The notes: a model not told the origin generated them from the letters alone. A DNA stretch of 8,750 bases from an uncultured Alphaproteobacteria bacterium (GCA_949542085.1 CATGXW010000017.1:1-8750); one strand, 5' to 3'. Positions 1-6,984 are shown, counted from the stretch's first letter. Numbers and translations are program-made.

Positions 1-518
1 AAGTTAAGTCCCTGACCGTTGTTCCATTCCAAAATCACCGGTGTTTGCGGTGTCAAATCGCCGCCTTTGACCTGCCAAAGTGTGTTGTTATTCGGGAGTT
101 TGATGGATTTGTCGGTGCTGATCCAGCCAAATTCGGCATAGTAAGGTGCCGCTGTTTTTGCAGGTGTCAGAAGTTGAACGTCAGCGCTGTCTTCATCCAG
201 AGTTTGTTTGTATTTTGAAAGATAGAGCTCATCAAAACGGGCGCCTTTCAAACGGATGGAACCATCCAATGCGTCGTTAGCGATTTTAATCCGTTTGTCT
301 TTGTCTAAAGCTTCTTTCACGGAGAGCGGAGTTTCTGTTGCGGCTGCCTGTTCAGAGGCGGAGAGAGCCATGTCTTTTTTTGACAGAGTGTCTTCAACAG
401 ACGGTGTGACGTCCTTGGAGGCAACAGGGGCTTTTTTAGGGAAAAGCCAGTTGGTTGCAAAGATGACGGCTATTGATAAAATGACGGCGGCGTAAAGACC
501 TCTCACTTCTTCTTTCAT
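1..518 (-). CDS. yidC: Membrane protein insertase YidC, N-terminal part (cut by window edge)
   Basis: YidC/Oxa1-family insertase, which inserts and folds inner-membrane proteins alone or with the Sec translocon. Only the first 172 codons are present; the gene continues beyond base 1. The ATG at 518 is preceded by a good Shine-Dalgarno (AAGGAG, 530-535). The protein begins MKEEVRGLYAAVILSIAVIF, a short cytosolic tail running into transmembrane helix 1 (about residues 8-24). An Ala/Ser/Glu/Lys-rich linker follows. The periplasmic P1 beta-sandwich domain then begins; the last visible residues, LEWNNGQGLNF, match the 'L.W.NG.GL.F' signature of Gram-negative YidC. The five-helix catalytic core lies outside the window. 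The gene is last in the rpmH-rnpA-yidD-yidC cluster, 68 bases after yidD. Identification rests on the N-terminal motifs plus the position and is secure. Confidence 0.95.
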   Translation of the reverse strand, partial: MKEEVRGLYAAVILSIAVIFATNWLFPKKAPVASKDVTPSVEDTLSKKDMALSASEQAAATETPLSVKEALDKDKRIKIANDALDGSIRLKGARFDELYLSKYKQTLDEDSADVQLLTPAKTAAPYYAEFGWISTDKSIKLPNNNTLWQVKGGDLTPQTPVILEWNNGQGLN

Positions 519-586
519 TAATAAAAAACTCCTTAAATCAATCCTTTTGCTTATATTTATTATAAATAGCGTTTTCGTGCAAGCTT

Positions 587-826
587 TTATCGCTTGTTAT
601 CGGCCTGTTTTTTCTGCGGAACGGGATCGTGTCCCGAACCTCCCCACGGGTGGCAGCGCAAGATTCTGCGGATCCCCAGATAACAGCCTTTAAGCGGTCC
701 GTGAATTTGCAATGCCTGAATAAAATATTCCGAACATGTCGGGCGATAGCGGCAAACACCGGGGCAAAGGGGGGATAAAAACTTTTGATAAAATCTAATC
801 AGCAGAATGAATGTCTTGGTCAGCAT
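587..826 (-). CDS. yidD: Membrane protein insertion efficiency factor YidD
   Basis: Small (79 aa) membrane-associated protein of the YidD family (DUF37), which helps YidC-dependent insertion of inner-membrane proteins. An N-terminal amphipathic segment (residues 1-15) is followed by the family signature [20 protein letters not shown] (13-32), then a GIRRILRC stretch and [12 protein letters not shown] (59-70). The conserved Cys residues (21, 25, 31, 58) are all present. The length is normal for the family. The start lies inside rnpA (32-base overlap in another frame), so translation is probably coupled to rnpA. This overlap is a common arrangement of the two genes. The C-terminal tail is charged and lacks conserved features. 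Confidence 0.95.
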   Translation of the reverse strand: MLTKTFILLIRFYQKFLSPLCPGVCRYRPTCSEYFIQALQIHGPLKGCYLGIRRILRCHPWGGSGHDPVPQKKQADNKR

Positions 827-1220
827 CGGGCAAACTTTCGTTAGCTTGCGTTTTTTCTTTGTTGATGAGCTTGTTCAGGCGTTTGAGGGCTTGTTTCATA
901 TCATCTTTGAGCTGCTTAAAATCAACATCTTTGGTGTTATAGCGCCCGATGATGACATAATCCGTTCCGGCCAGTGCGTGTGTCGGGAAAATTTCTCTGG
1001 CGGCGGCGCGCAAACGACGTTTTGTCCTGTTGCGAATAAAGGCTTTTCCCAATTTCTTGGTCGCTGTAAAACCCAAAAAACAACTGTCGTCGGAAACTTT
1101 ACGATAAAGGGAGGGTAAACTTTGAGCCGCCTGCAGGATTAAAGACGGGGCAACCATCTTCAAACCTTTGGCGGCTCTGACAAAATCTTTTCTTTTTTTT
1201 AAGATAAGAACCTTCACCAT
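795..1220 (-). CDS. rnpA: Ribonuclease P protein component
   Basis: Basic protein subunit (141 aa) of RNase P; with the RNA subunit it removes the 5' leader from pre-tRNAs. The N-terminal KKRKDFVRA (8-16) and the central [20 protein letters not shown] (50-69) match the family. The latter contains the RNR motif (63-65) and basic helix that contact pre-tRNA and RNase P RNA. The region up to about residue 118 covers the full fold. A further 20 or so acidic, low-complexity residues form a C-terminal tail that overlaps yidD and is probably dispensable. The ATG at 1220 lies 16 bases after the rpmH stop and has no strong Shine-Dalgarno, which suggests coupling to rpmH translation. A GTG is the second codon and cannot be excluded as the start. 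Confidence 0.96.
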   Translation of the reverse strand: MVKVLILKKRKDFVRAAKGLKMVAPSLILQAAQSLPSLYRKVSDDSCFLGFTATKKLGKAFIRNRTKRRLRAAAREIFPTHALAGTDYVIIGRYNTKDVDFKQLKDDMKQALKRLNKLINKEKTQANESLPDADQDIHSAD

Positions 1221-1236
1221 GTGAGTGTCTTAAATC

Positions 1237-1371
1237 TTAAGCAGAAAGTTTTTTACGGCCTCTTTGGCGGCGTGCGGCCAAAACCTTGCGTCCGCCGGCT
1301 GTAGCCATGCGGGCACGGAAACCGTGACGGCGGGCTCTAACCAGTTTACTTGGCTGATAAGTACGTTTCAT
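1237..1371 (-). CDS. rpmH: 50S ribosomal protein L34
   Basis: A 44-residue, highly basic ribosomal protein of the large subunit. The translation starts [20 protein letters not shown] and continues through [20 protein letters not shown] to end in KLSA, a textbook L34 at the family's normal length. The start is fixed by a GGAG (1379-1382) seven bases upstream. It is the first gene of the rpmH-rnpA-yidD-yidC cluster and is driven by the promoter at 1440-1468. It is short enough to be missed by simple ORF-length cut-offs. Confidence 0.98.
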   Translation of the reverse strand: MKRTYQPSKLVRARRHGFRARMATAGGRKVLAARRQRGRKKLSA

Positions 1372-1378
1372 TTTATTT

Positions 1379-1382
1379 CTCC
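1379..1382 (-). promoter_or_regulatory. Ribosome binding site of rpmH
   Basis: GGAG on the minus strand with a 7-base spacer to the ATG at 1371. It fixes the start of this 44-codon gene. Confidence 0.85.
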
Positions 1383-1406
1383 GGCTTTTTAGTTAATTAT
1401 TTAAAG

Positions 1407-1423
1407 TTCGGCACCATGCCGAA
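1407..1423 (-). promoter_or_regulatory. Hairpin in the rpmH 5' leader
   Basis: A perfect 6-bp inverted repeat, TTCGGC / GCCGAA, with a 5-base loop lies between the inferred transcription start (about 1433) and the rpmH Shine-Dalgarno. There is no U-run, so it is not an intrinsic terminator. It may stabilise the mRNA or act as a leader control element; a function is inference only. Confidence 0.4.
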
Positions 1424-1439
1424 ACTCTCGGACATTTTG

Positions 1440-1468
1440 CTTATAAATTCAAAACACTCTGCTGTCAA
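1440..1468 (-). promoter_or_regulatory. Sigma-70 promoter of the rpmH-rnpA-yidD-yidC cluster
   Basis: On the minus strand a perfect -35 box TTGACA (1468-1463) is followed by a 17-bp spacer and a -10 box TATAAG (1445-1440, 5 of 6 consensus). The start of transcription would fall near 1433, giving a leader of about 60 bases before rpmH. This is the best promoter in the window, as expected for a ribosomal-protein gene. Confidence 0.8.
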
Positions 1469-1494
1469 CAAATTTTTAACGGGAAAATAGGTGG

Positions 1495-2223
1495 TTACGC
1501 CAAGATATCTCCGTCTCTGAGGATTTTACGCGCTGTTTCGCCGTATTCCCCGTTATCCTGATGAATAATAATTCCGGAGTGAATGCTGAGCGGAGCCTTG
1601 CTGTCTTTTCTGGCGCGGACGATAACTCGTTTTGCCGCTTGTCCGTTTTTTGAGTAAAGAGGGATGACTTCTATTCCGCCCAGTTTTCCATGAATGGCGG
1701 CAATAATGTCATCTAAAGCTTCCGCGCGGTTAACCATATAAAAATATCCTTGAGGCTTAATCATTTTTATCATCAGGGAAATCCAGTCTTTCAATGAAAC
1801 ATCCTTGAAGTTGTGCGCGGTTGATTTTCCCTGATACGGCGACGGCATATCGTGGTCAGAGTAGGGCGGATTTGAGATAACATGCGTAAAACTGCAGCGG
1901 GGAAGTTTGTTTTTGAAAATATCAACCAATTCAAAATGCAGAAAGTCAAACCCGTTTAATTTGGCGCTCTGATTAGACAGCTCGGCCAGTTCTTCTTGCA
2001 GTTCCAAGCCTGTAATATTGACGCCTCTTGTTTTATAGCGCTCGGCCAGACAAAGAGAAATAGCCCCTGTTCCCGACCCGACATCCAGTATTGTATCACC
2101 TTTTTTGACGTTGATAACCGCGGCTGACAACAGTACGGCGTCAGTCGATGCTCGATACCCGTTAATCGGTTGCAAAACCTTTATCCTCTTGTCTAATAAA
2201 TAATCTTCGCTATAATCAGCCAT
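1495..2223 (-). CDS. TrmN6/YfiC-type tRNA (adenine-N6)-methyltransferase
   Basis: SAM-dependent class I methyltransferase of 242 aa (COG4123). Its E. coli relative YfiC (TrmM/TrmN6) makes m6A37 in tRNA1(Val). The N-terminus has the family stretch LQPINGYRASTDAVLLSAA (17-35). The SAM-binding motif I is DVGSGTGAISL (47-57), the motif II acidic residue is in TGLELQ (71-76), and the catalytic motif IV is NPPY (118-121), typical of methylation on an exocyclic amino nitrogen. The C-terminal HQDNGEYGETARKILRDG is characteristic of alphaproteobacterial members. The ATG at 2223 has an AAAGGAGC Shine-Dalgarno eight bases upstream. The gene stops 26 bases before the rpmH -35 box with no visible terminator, so read-through into rpmH is possible. 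The family is clear; the exact tRNA substrate is inferred. A tRNA-Val gene elsewhere in the window does not prove the link. Confidence 0.85.
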   Translation of the reverse strand: MADYSEDYLLDKRIKVLQPINGYRASTDAVLLSAAVINVKKGDTILDVGSGTGAISLCLAERYKTRGVNITGLELQEELAELSNQSAKLNGFDFLHFELVDIFKNKLPRCSFTHVISNPPYSDHDMPSPYQGKSTAHNFKDVSLKDWISLMIKMIKPQGYFYMVNRAEALDDIIAAIHGKLGGIEVIPLYSKNGQAAKRVIVRARKDSKAPLSIHSGIIIHQDNGEYGETARKILRDGDILA

Positions 2224-2286
2224 AAATTTTGCTCCTTTTATTGTATATTACATATAAAGAAATAAAATGCCACTACTTATTTGAGC

Positions 2287-2291
2287 AGGAG
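2287..2291 (+). promoter_or_regulatory. Ribosome binding site deciding the mntP start
   Basis: AGGAG seven bases upstream of the TTG at 2299. The upstream in-frame TTG at 2281 has no Shine-Dalgarno and would put this AGGAG inside the coding sequence, so 2299 is preferred. Confidence 0.75.
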
Positions 2292-2298
2292 AACGGGT

Positions 2299-2853
2299 TT
2301 GACAGATGTTTTTTTATTAGCGTTGGCTTTATCGGTTGATGCTTTTGTTGTGGCTTTTTCTTATGGTTTGGTCATTCGGAAGAAAAAAGGCGTTTCTGCT
2401 CTGAAAATTGCGACGGCAACCGGATTAGGACAGTGGATTATGCCGATTCTCGGTTGGTATGGAGCCCGTTCGGTTTATAAGCAGATTGAAGCCGTTGATC
2501 ATTGGATTGCTTTTTTTGTTTTTTGCGTCTTGGGTTTGAAAGTGATTGCCGATTCTTTTCGCTCATGCGATAATCAGGAGCAGTTGCCGCCTAAACTGGA
2601 TGTCAAAATTTTGCTGATGATTGGTGTTGCAACATCTATTGATGCGTTTGTCAGCGGATCAATGTTGTTTTTTATGAAAGAACCGATTGGCGTTTCGGCA
2701 ATGATTATAGGTGTCGTAACGTTCATCAACAGCTGTATCGGCTTCAATATTTGCCGCATCTTCAAAAAGATGCCGACAAAATATCTGGAAATTTCATCCG
2801 GATTAATTTTAATCGGGTTGGGATGCAAAATTTTATTTGAGCACCTCTCTTAG
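2299..2853 (+). CDS. mntP: Manganese efflux pump, MntP family
   Basis: Inner-membrane Mn2+ exporter of the MntP (YebN) family, 184 aa from the TTG at 2299; E. coli MntP is of similar size. Six predicted membrane helices lie at about 3-23, 35-57, 67-86, 103-125, 130-150 and 163-181, arranged as two homologous halves. Each half carries the family's membrane-embedded acidic motif: SVDAF (12-16, Asp14) and TSIDAF (112-117, Asp115). The second half ends in SSGLILIGLGCKILFEHL, as in other MntP proteins. Only about 75 bases separate it from the divergent methyltransferase start, too little for the yybP-ykoY manganese riboswitch that precedes many mntP genes; none is seen. A weak TGTA-N3-TACA dyad (2242-2252) lies in the gap. 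An alternative TTG at 2281 would add six residues. The stop overlaps the convergent thioesterase stop. Confidence 0.88.
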   Translation: MTDVFLLALALSVDAFVVAFSYGLVIRKKKGVSALKIATATGLGQWIMPILGWYGARSVYKQIEAVDHWIAFFVFCVLGLKVIADSFRSCDNQEQLPPKLDVKILLMIGVATSIDAFVSGSMLFFMKEPIGVSAMIIGVVTFINSCIGFNICRIFKKMPTKYLEISSGLILIGLGCKILFEHLS

Positions 2854-3597
2854 GCAACCAGAGGTTTCCATTCAATTCTGGCTCGGGCCAATTCCCGATT
2901 ATCGCCGTCATAAGTTTTGATGCTGTGGCACGTTATTGCGGCGTTGCATTCTGTTGAGACCATGATTTTTTCGCCGATAAGCCCCTCTTTTCTGAATTGA
3001 ATCTCGATTCGATAAGGCGTGTGTGTCAAGCGGAATTCAGGATCAACAGCTTCACTGGCCCACAAAGCGTAAACGGCGTTGTTAACATGTCGATTAAGGT
3101 CGATGTCGTCAAACCGGACACGAAATTTTGTTTCTTCATCAACGCGGGACAGTTCATCAATTTCCGTTGAATTCTGTCGGTAGAACCCTCTCTTCAAGGA
3201 TGCTGTATTCCGGTAGGTTTTCTTTTAGCGAAACCGGTCGTTTGCGGTCAATGTTTATCAGAACCCATTGGCTGGAGGCGGCAATAATCCTTGTTCCGTC
3301 TTCGGCAAAAACTTCAAAATCACGAATGGTGCCGGCTTTCTTTTCGACGGCCGGCCAAGTGTTGATTGTGATTGTTTCATTCATCTTAGGCAGGCGTTCA
3401 ATCAAAACCTCGTAGTTTGAGCCGACCCAAGCCAACCCTTTGGAAAGGCAGAACGCAAAGCCAAGTCCCATGGCATCCGCGTGCAAAACCGCCATATCCT
3501 GAAAGATATTCATTAGCGTTACTAAGCGGAGATTGTTGTTGCGGTCGCATTCATAGCTGCGAACATGGTAAGTGTTGGTATATTTTTGCATTTCCAT
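2850..3597 (-). pseudogene. Acyl-ACP thioesterase, single frameshift
   Basis: Two overlapping frames together make one bacterial acyl-ACP thioesterase (FatA/FatB-like, double hot-dog fold), which would release free fatty acids from acyl-ACP. Frame 1 (3597 to about 3157) gives the N-terminal hot-dog, starting MEMQKYTNTYHVRSYECD. Frame 2 (from about 3197 to 2850) gives the C-terminal hot-dog with the catalytic signature DIDLNRHVNN (Asp, Asn, His) and the downstream Glu in YALWASE. Joined, they give about 248 residues, normal for the family. The frame must move by one surplus base (or two missing) between 3157 and 3197. AAATT in this stretch is one candidate; GGG near 3187 is another. Both halves remain well conserved, so this is either a recent mutation or a sequence error. 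The start is set by AAGGA (3605-3609) and overlaps the upstream stop as TAATG; an ATG at 3618 is less likely. Confidence 0.85.
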
Positions 3598-5093
3598 TAT
3601 GAGTTCCTTCTGCGGCATCGCTGATGCAGATACATGTTAAATTTATTGCGGCATCGTCTGGCGCTGATGGTTCTTTTTAGGAAGCCCTCACCGGAGGTCG
3701 GTTTTTGCCAGACTTCTGTAAAATAGGCCATTTCACCATTGTAATTAACCACCAGCCAATTTGCCGGAGCTGAGTGAATTTTTACGCATTCATCTTTGAT
3801 CAGGCGGTAGATGTCATTGTTGTGCGGTGTGTCCTGTGGTAGGCGCACGCCGATATAATCAGCCAATTTGCGAAAGTTGTCAATGACATAAACCGGACAA
3901 TGGGTGGGAATAAAAATCGGTTGTTTCAAGATAAGGTTAATGTACTCGTAATCATTCAGAAAACCGTGTCCGTATCCCTGCAATTCGGGATGGGTTATCA
4001 CATCTGTAAACTTAATGTTGCGTGAATTGAATTGTCCTTTCAGCGGATTAAAATAGGTGTGAGCCGTGATAATGCCGAAGCTGTCTTGCGGTGTTTCTCC
4101 AAAATGATTTCCCAAATCGTTAAATGTTCCGATAACGGCAAAATTATCTTTCAGGGCGTCCAACGGGCGAGAAATGCCATAATAAACTTTGATGCGTTTT
4201 CCTGCTAATTTTTTGAAGGAAATGCCATATTCTTCGATGAGTTTCAAATAAGTTTGGAAATCGTTGTTTCCGTAAAAAATAACATTTTTGCGAAGTTTGA
4301 GTGCCGCCAAAAAAGCGATGATATACATCTCGGGATGTGTAGGATAAACGGGAATAAAAATTTTGCTTTTGCGGGATTTTTTTATCAATTCGATTAATTT
4401 CTTATATGTGCGGGCCTCTTTGACGGCATAGCCGTTTTCGGTAATGGCGCAAAAATCCGCGACGACCTGATTGATATTTCCGGATAGCTCTTTCAACCGG
4501 CGCAAGTTTGTCGGTTTGCGAAAATACGTGCTGCTGTCGATTTTCATGTCACCGGTATGATAAACTGTTGTGTGCGGTGATTTGATAATAAATCCAAGGC
4601 TGTCAAAACAGGTGTGCGACGATGATATGGCTTCGATTTCTATACTGCCGATTTTAATGATATCGCCGTCTGTGATGACGTTAAAAACAGGGCGACGTGA
4701 TTTGGGAACGGAAAACTCGTCATAAAGGTTGTCTAAAATCATCTGCGTATATCGTCCGCCGTATATGGGAGGGAGACGATATCCGGCTTTGAGGTAGTGA
4801 ACGATGCCGTTCAGGTGGTCTGGGTGGGAGTGTGTCAAAAACAAGGCTTCCGGACGAAATTGTTTGCTGTCTAGAAGCCCTCTGATATCAGGAATTGCGG
4901 CAACGGAATTCTTTATCCCCAAAGCCTGATGGTTGTCGAATTTACCTAAGTCAACAAGGATTGTTGTTTTTTTTATTTTTTCCTTTTGCAGGGTGATATC
5001 AGTGTACTGATAGCAGTGTCCGCTGATTTGGTCCGTGTTATTTCCGCCAAAAGGCCTCCAATAGAGGCCTGTTTCTGTTATCTGTTCTGACAT
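3597..5093 (-). CDS. RNase J-like beta-CASP metallo-beta-lactamase-fold hydrolase
   Basis: A 498-aa protein of the metallo-beta-lactamase fold that resembles RNase J (COG0595). It has the zinc-binding THSHPDHLNG (87-96; His88, His90, Asp92, His93), SSSHTCFDSLGF with His160, YHTGDMKID with Asp182, and the late GHGFLNDYEYI (375-385, His376) and PIFIPTHCP (392-400, His398). The last two match beta-CASP motifs B and C, which in RNase J read roughly SGHAS and PVHGE. All usual metal ligands therefore seem present. The N-terminus (LYWRPFGGNN, about 10-19) and the beta-CASP insert (TFNDLGNHFGETPQ) are far from canonical RNase J; the TGSQGEP-type motif is degenerate. This looks like a divergent paralogue, and a nuclease role is inferred. 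There is no signal peptide. The basic C-terminus ends RRCRRRNS. The ATG at 5093 has a weak AGGG. It lies 12 bases after the transglycosylase stop and overlaps the thioesterase start. Confidence 0.75.
   Translation of the reverse strand: MSEQITETGLYWRPFGGNNTDQISGHCYQYTDITLQKEKIKKTTILVDLGKFDNHQALGIKNSVAAIPDIRGLLDSKQFRPEALFLTHSHPDHLNGIVHYLKAGYRLPPIYGGRYTQMILDNLYDEFSVPKSRRPVFNVITDGDIIKIGSIEIEAISSSHTCFDSLGFIIKSPHTTVYHTGDMKIDSSTYFRKPTNLRRLKELSGNINQVVADFCAITENGYAVKEARTYKKLIELIKKSRKSKIFIPVYPTHPEMYIIAFLAALKLRKNVIFYGNNDFQTYLKLIEEYGISFKKLAGKRIKVYYGISRPLDALKDNFAVIGTFNDLGNHFGETPQDSFGIITAHTYFNPLKGQFNSRNIKFTDVITHPELQGYGHGFLNDYEYINLILKQPIFIPTHCPVYVIDNFRKLADYIGVRLPQDTPHNNDIYRLIKDECVKIHSAPANWLVVNYNGEMAYFTEVWQKPTSGEGFLKRTISARRCRNKFNMYLHQRCRRRNS
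3605..3609 (-). promoter_or_regulatory. Ribosome binding site of the thioesterase, inside the hydrolase gene
   Basis: AAGGA with a 7-base spacer to the ATG at 3597, which shares one base with the upstream TAA (TAATG). It supports start 3597 over 3618 and suggests translational coupling. Confidence 0.65.
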
Positions 5094-5105
5094 ACCCTGT
5101 AATTT

Positions 5106-5849
5106 TTATTTAATCTTGCTTTTTCTATATTCGGCAAGTTTTGCTTCGCGCCAAGCCTGAGCCTTGGCGGCAACTTTCTGTTCAATATCCTTTTGTTTCT
5201 TTTCCAAAACGTTAACAACGGGTTTTTTTGCCGGTCTTACATTGCTAAGAGGGCTAAAAAGTTTTGCGTTTGTGTCGTTTTGAGCCATTTTGACTTTTTC
5301 ATAAGCCGTGGCTAGTCTTTTTTTGTACTTTTGAGCCTTATGCGGAACACTTGAGTGATAGGCCATTGCGGCTTTTACCCAGTCATGATCGCGATTCTCA
5401 TAAAGATTTTTCAAAAATTTTGCGCCGTATTCCACGTTTTTACGCGGATCAAAGGCCTCTTCCACACTTTGGAAAGCATCTGGGTGATAAGCAAGATTAA
5501 TCTGCATACAACCGACGTCGATACTTTTTACACCGGCTTCTTGCAAGCGCTTAACTTCAGCAATAGCTTCGGCTTTGGTGTTAAAAAACATTCCCTTGCC
5601 GCGGGCATTAACCGTCCACGGCCATGCGATGTTTTGCTTTTTGTCAGCATTCCATCGACCGGATTCAACACTGGTGATTGTTGCTAATAAATGTTTTTTA
5701 ATTTTATATTCTTTTTCTACTTGTTGTGTGGCTTCCATACAAACCAAGGCGTCATCGATAGCAGGTGAATATGCCTGAGCCTGTACTGGCTGAATTAACA
5801 TCAGCAATATGAGCAAAAACATAAAATTTTTTGATACGAACTCTCGCAT
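5106..5849 (-). CDS. Secreted lytic transglycosylase (SLT domain)
   Basis: Exported peptidoglycan-cleaving enzyme of 247 aa. The N-terminal stretch MREFVSKNFMFLLILLMLIQ plus PVQAQA is a clear signal peptide with probable cleavage after residue 26, so it acts in the periplasm. The SLT domain spans about 45-180. The catalytic Glu is in TSVESGRWN (59-67, Glu62), followed by WPWTVNARGKG and DVGCMQINLAYHPDAF (111-126), and AMAYHSS (161-167) replaces the usual AYNAG. This combination is typical of an alphaproteobacterial SLT family related to IagB/VirB1-type enzymes. The C-terminal 60 residues are Lys/Ala/Glu-rich and probably helical. An in-frame TTG at 5927 would add 26 residues and bury the signal peptide, so the ATG at 5849 is preferred. 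It is the first gene of a likely three-gene unit. No secretion-system genes are visible, so a specialised role cannot be assigned. Confidence 0.85.
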   Translation of the reverse strand: MREFVSKNFMFLLILLMLIQPVQAQAYSPAIDDALVCMEATQQVEKEYKIKKHLLATITSVESGRWNADKKQNIAWPWTVNARGKGMFFNTKAEAIAEVKRLQEAGVKSIDVGCMQINLAYHPDAFQSVEEAFDPRKNVEYGAKFLKNLYENRDHDWVKAAMAYHSSVPHKAQKYKKRLATAYEKVKMAQNDTNAKLFSPLSNVRPAKKPVVNVLEKKQKDIEQKVAAKAQAWREAKLAEYRKSKIK

Positions 5850-5954
5850 CCCTCTGTTCCCCCAAAATGGCCACAAATATCCCTTATGCAACAAATATGC
5901 CAATTTCAACTTGCTTAAGGCCTGCAAACGTACTAAAGATTTTGAGGTTGGTTA

Positions 5955-5983
5955 ATAAAAAATATAAACTCCCTAATTGTCAA
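5955..5983 (-). promoter_or_regulatory. Candidate promoter of the transglycosylase-hydrolase-thioesterase unit
   Basis: A perfect -35 TTGACA (5983-5978), 17-bp spacer and -10 TTTTAT (5960-5955, 4 of 6). The start would be near 5948, leaving a leader of about 100 bases. An overlapping TTGACT lies just upstream. No terminator is seen after the preceding amidohydrolase gene, so read-through from it is also possible. Confidence 0.45.
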
Positions 5984-6081
5984 ATCAGTCAACAATTACT
6001 GTTTATAGATTAAAACAAACAGGCCATTCCTTTCATAAATATTAACAAATGACCTAAAAACAAGAGGGGTTTATAACATAA

Positions 6082-6969
6082 CTATTTTTTAAAATCCAGC
6101 AAAAATTTTCCAAGATTGACGATTGCGTCGCTGATATTGTTGCTAATTGACTGAAAATCAGGCGTTTTTTTGTATGAAGATTCTTTCATATACAAGCTGC
6201 GATTAATTTCCAGTTGCAAAGTATAGATGTTTTTTCTCGGCTGGCAGTAATTAAAGGCGATATAAGCTCCGGCGTAAGGGCGATTAAACTCCACTCGATA
6301 ATCTTTGGTCGTGAGAGAAGAGGCCAATTGGCGGGAAATTTCGGTCGGACAGCTCTCGTCAAAAAGCGTGCACAAGCAAAAATCCAAAGATTTGGCTTCA
6401 TTCATAATGTTACATATCAGGGACGGCATTGAATGACAGTCCAGCAACAGACAAAATCCGAACTTGCGAACACATTTGTCGACCAATTGCTTGAGACGCT
6501 TGTGATATGGCTCATAGACATTGCGGATTCGTTCCATGGCTTCCTGATAGGACAGTTTGCCGTTATAAATATTTTTATTTTGCGAAACAATACGATGGAT
6601 AACGCCAAGTCCGACACGGCATCGCCGGCTTCCGGCCGCTGCTGTGTTTTCAGGAGCGTCATAAAACATTGTTTCGTCCAACTCGATTTTGTCACGGTTA
6701 ACATCAACAAAGGTGCGGGGAATACGCATGCTGAGCAGGGGAATCCCGACATCTGAAGCTTGGCGGACGAGTTCATCGACAAAGCAGTCCTCTGAGGAGC
6801 GGAGTTCGTTTTCCGACAGAGCGCTGTTAGCCAAAAACTCTGCGGGAAAATCGCATCCGCTGTGCGGGGACGACATGACAATAGGGAACAGCATCTCTTT
6901 GGTGTTATATTCATCAAAGATTTTGAGTTTTGAATAATCAATGCTGAAATCAATATGTGTATCGTTCAC
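6082..6969 (-). CDS. N-formylglutamate amidohydrolase family protein
   Basis: Metal-dependent amidohydrolase of the N-formylglutamate amidohydrolase (FGase) family, about 295 aa. The classic reaction yields glutamate and formate from N-formylglutamate in histidine breakdown. Family motifs in order: SSPHSG (33-38), RTFVDVNRDKIELDE (85-99), LLLDCHSMP (174-182), NRPYAGAYIAFNY (229-241) and LQLEINRSLYM (251-261). The metal-binding His and Asp positions are therefore intact. No hut genes lie nearby. Orphan copies are common in alphaproteobacteria, so the true substrate may be another N-acyl amino acid. There is no ATG at the front. The GTG at 6969 has AAAGGA nine bases upstream and is preferred; a GTG at 6993 has its AAAGG abutting the codon. 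No signal peptide is seen. The gene is divergent from the tRNA gene. Confidence 0.87.
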   Translation of the reverse strand: MNDTHIDFSIDYSKLKIFDEYNTKEMLFPIVMSSPHSGCDFPAEFLANSALSENELRSSEDCFVDELVRQASDVGIPLLSMRIPRTFVDVNRDKIELDETMFYDAPENTAAAGSRRCRVGLGVIHRIVSQNKNIYNGKLSYQEAMERIRNVYEPYHKRLKQLVDKCVRKFGFCLLLDCHSMPSLICNIMNEAKSLDFCLCTLFDESCPTEISRQLASSLTTKDYRVEFNRPYAGAYIAFNYCQPRKNIYTLQLEINRSLYMKESSYKKTPDFQSISNNISDAIVNLGKFLLDFKK

Positions 6970-6978
6970 CGTCGGATG

Positions 6979-6984
6979 TCCTTT
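6979..6984 (-). promoter_or_regulatory. Ribosome binding site deciding the amidohydrolase start
   Basis: AAAGGA nine bases before the GTG at 6969. It favours this start over the in-frame GTG at 6993, which would place the site inside the coding sequence. Confidence 0.55.

Noticed and set aside
807..1118. 103-codon plus-strand ORF opposite rnpA
   Set aside because: Antisense shadow of rnpA, without a ribosome binding site or recognisable motif.
1372..1494. Possible replication origin next to rpmH
   Set aside because: rpmH is often near dnaA/oriC, but no dnaA gene and no TTATCCACA-type DnaA boxes are visible here.
5850..5927. Longer transglycosylase start at TTG 5927
   Set aside because: It would place 26 residues ahead of a clear signal peptide. 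The ATG at 5849 gives a proper secretion signal.
5984..6081. Terminator after the amidohydrolase gene
   Set aside because: T-rich stretches occur on the minus strand, but no stem of useful length precedes them.
6417..6953. 178-codon minus-strand ORF inside the amidohydrolase gene
   Set aside because: Out-of-frame shadow of the N-formylglutamate amidohydrolase, whose own frame carries all family motifs.
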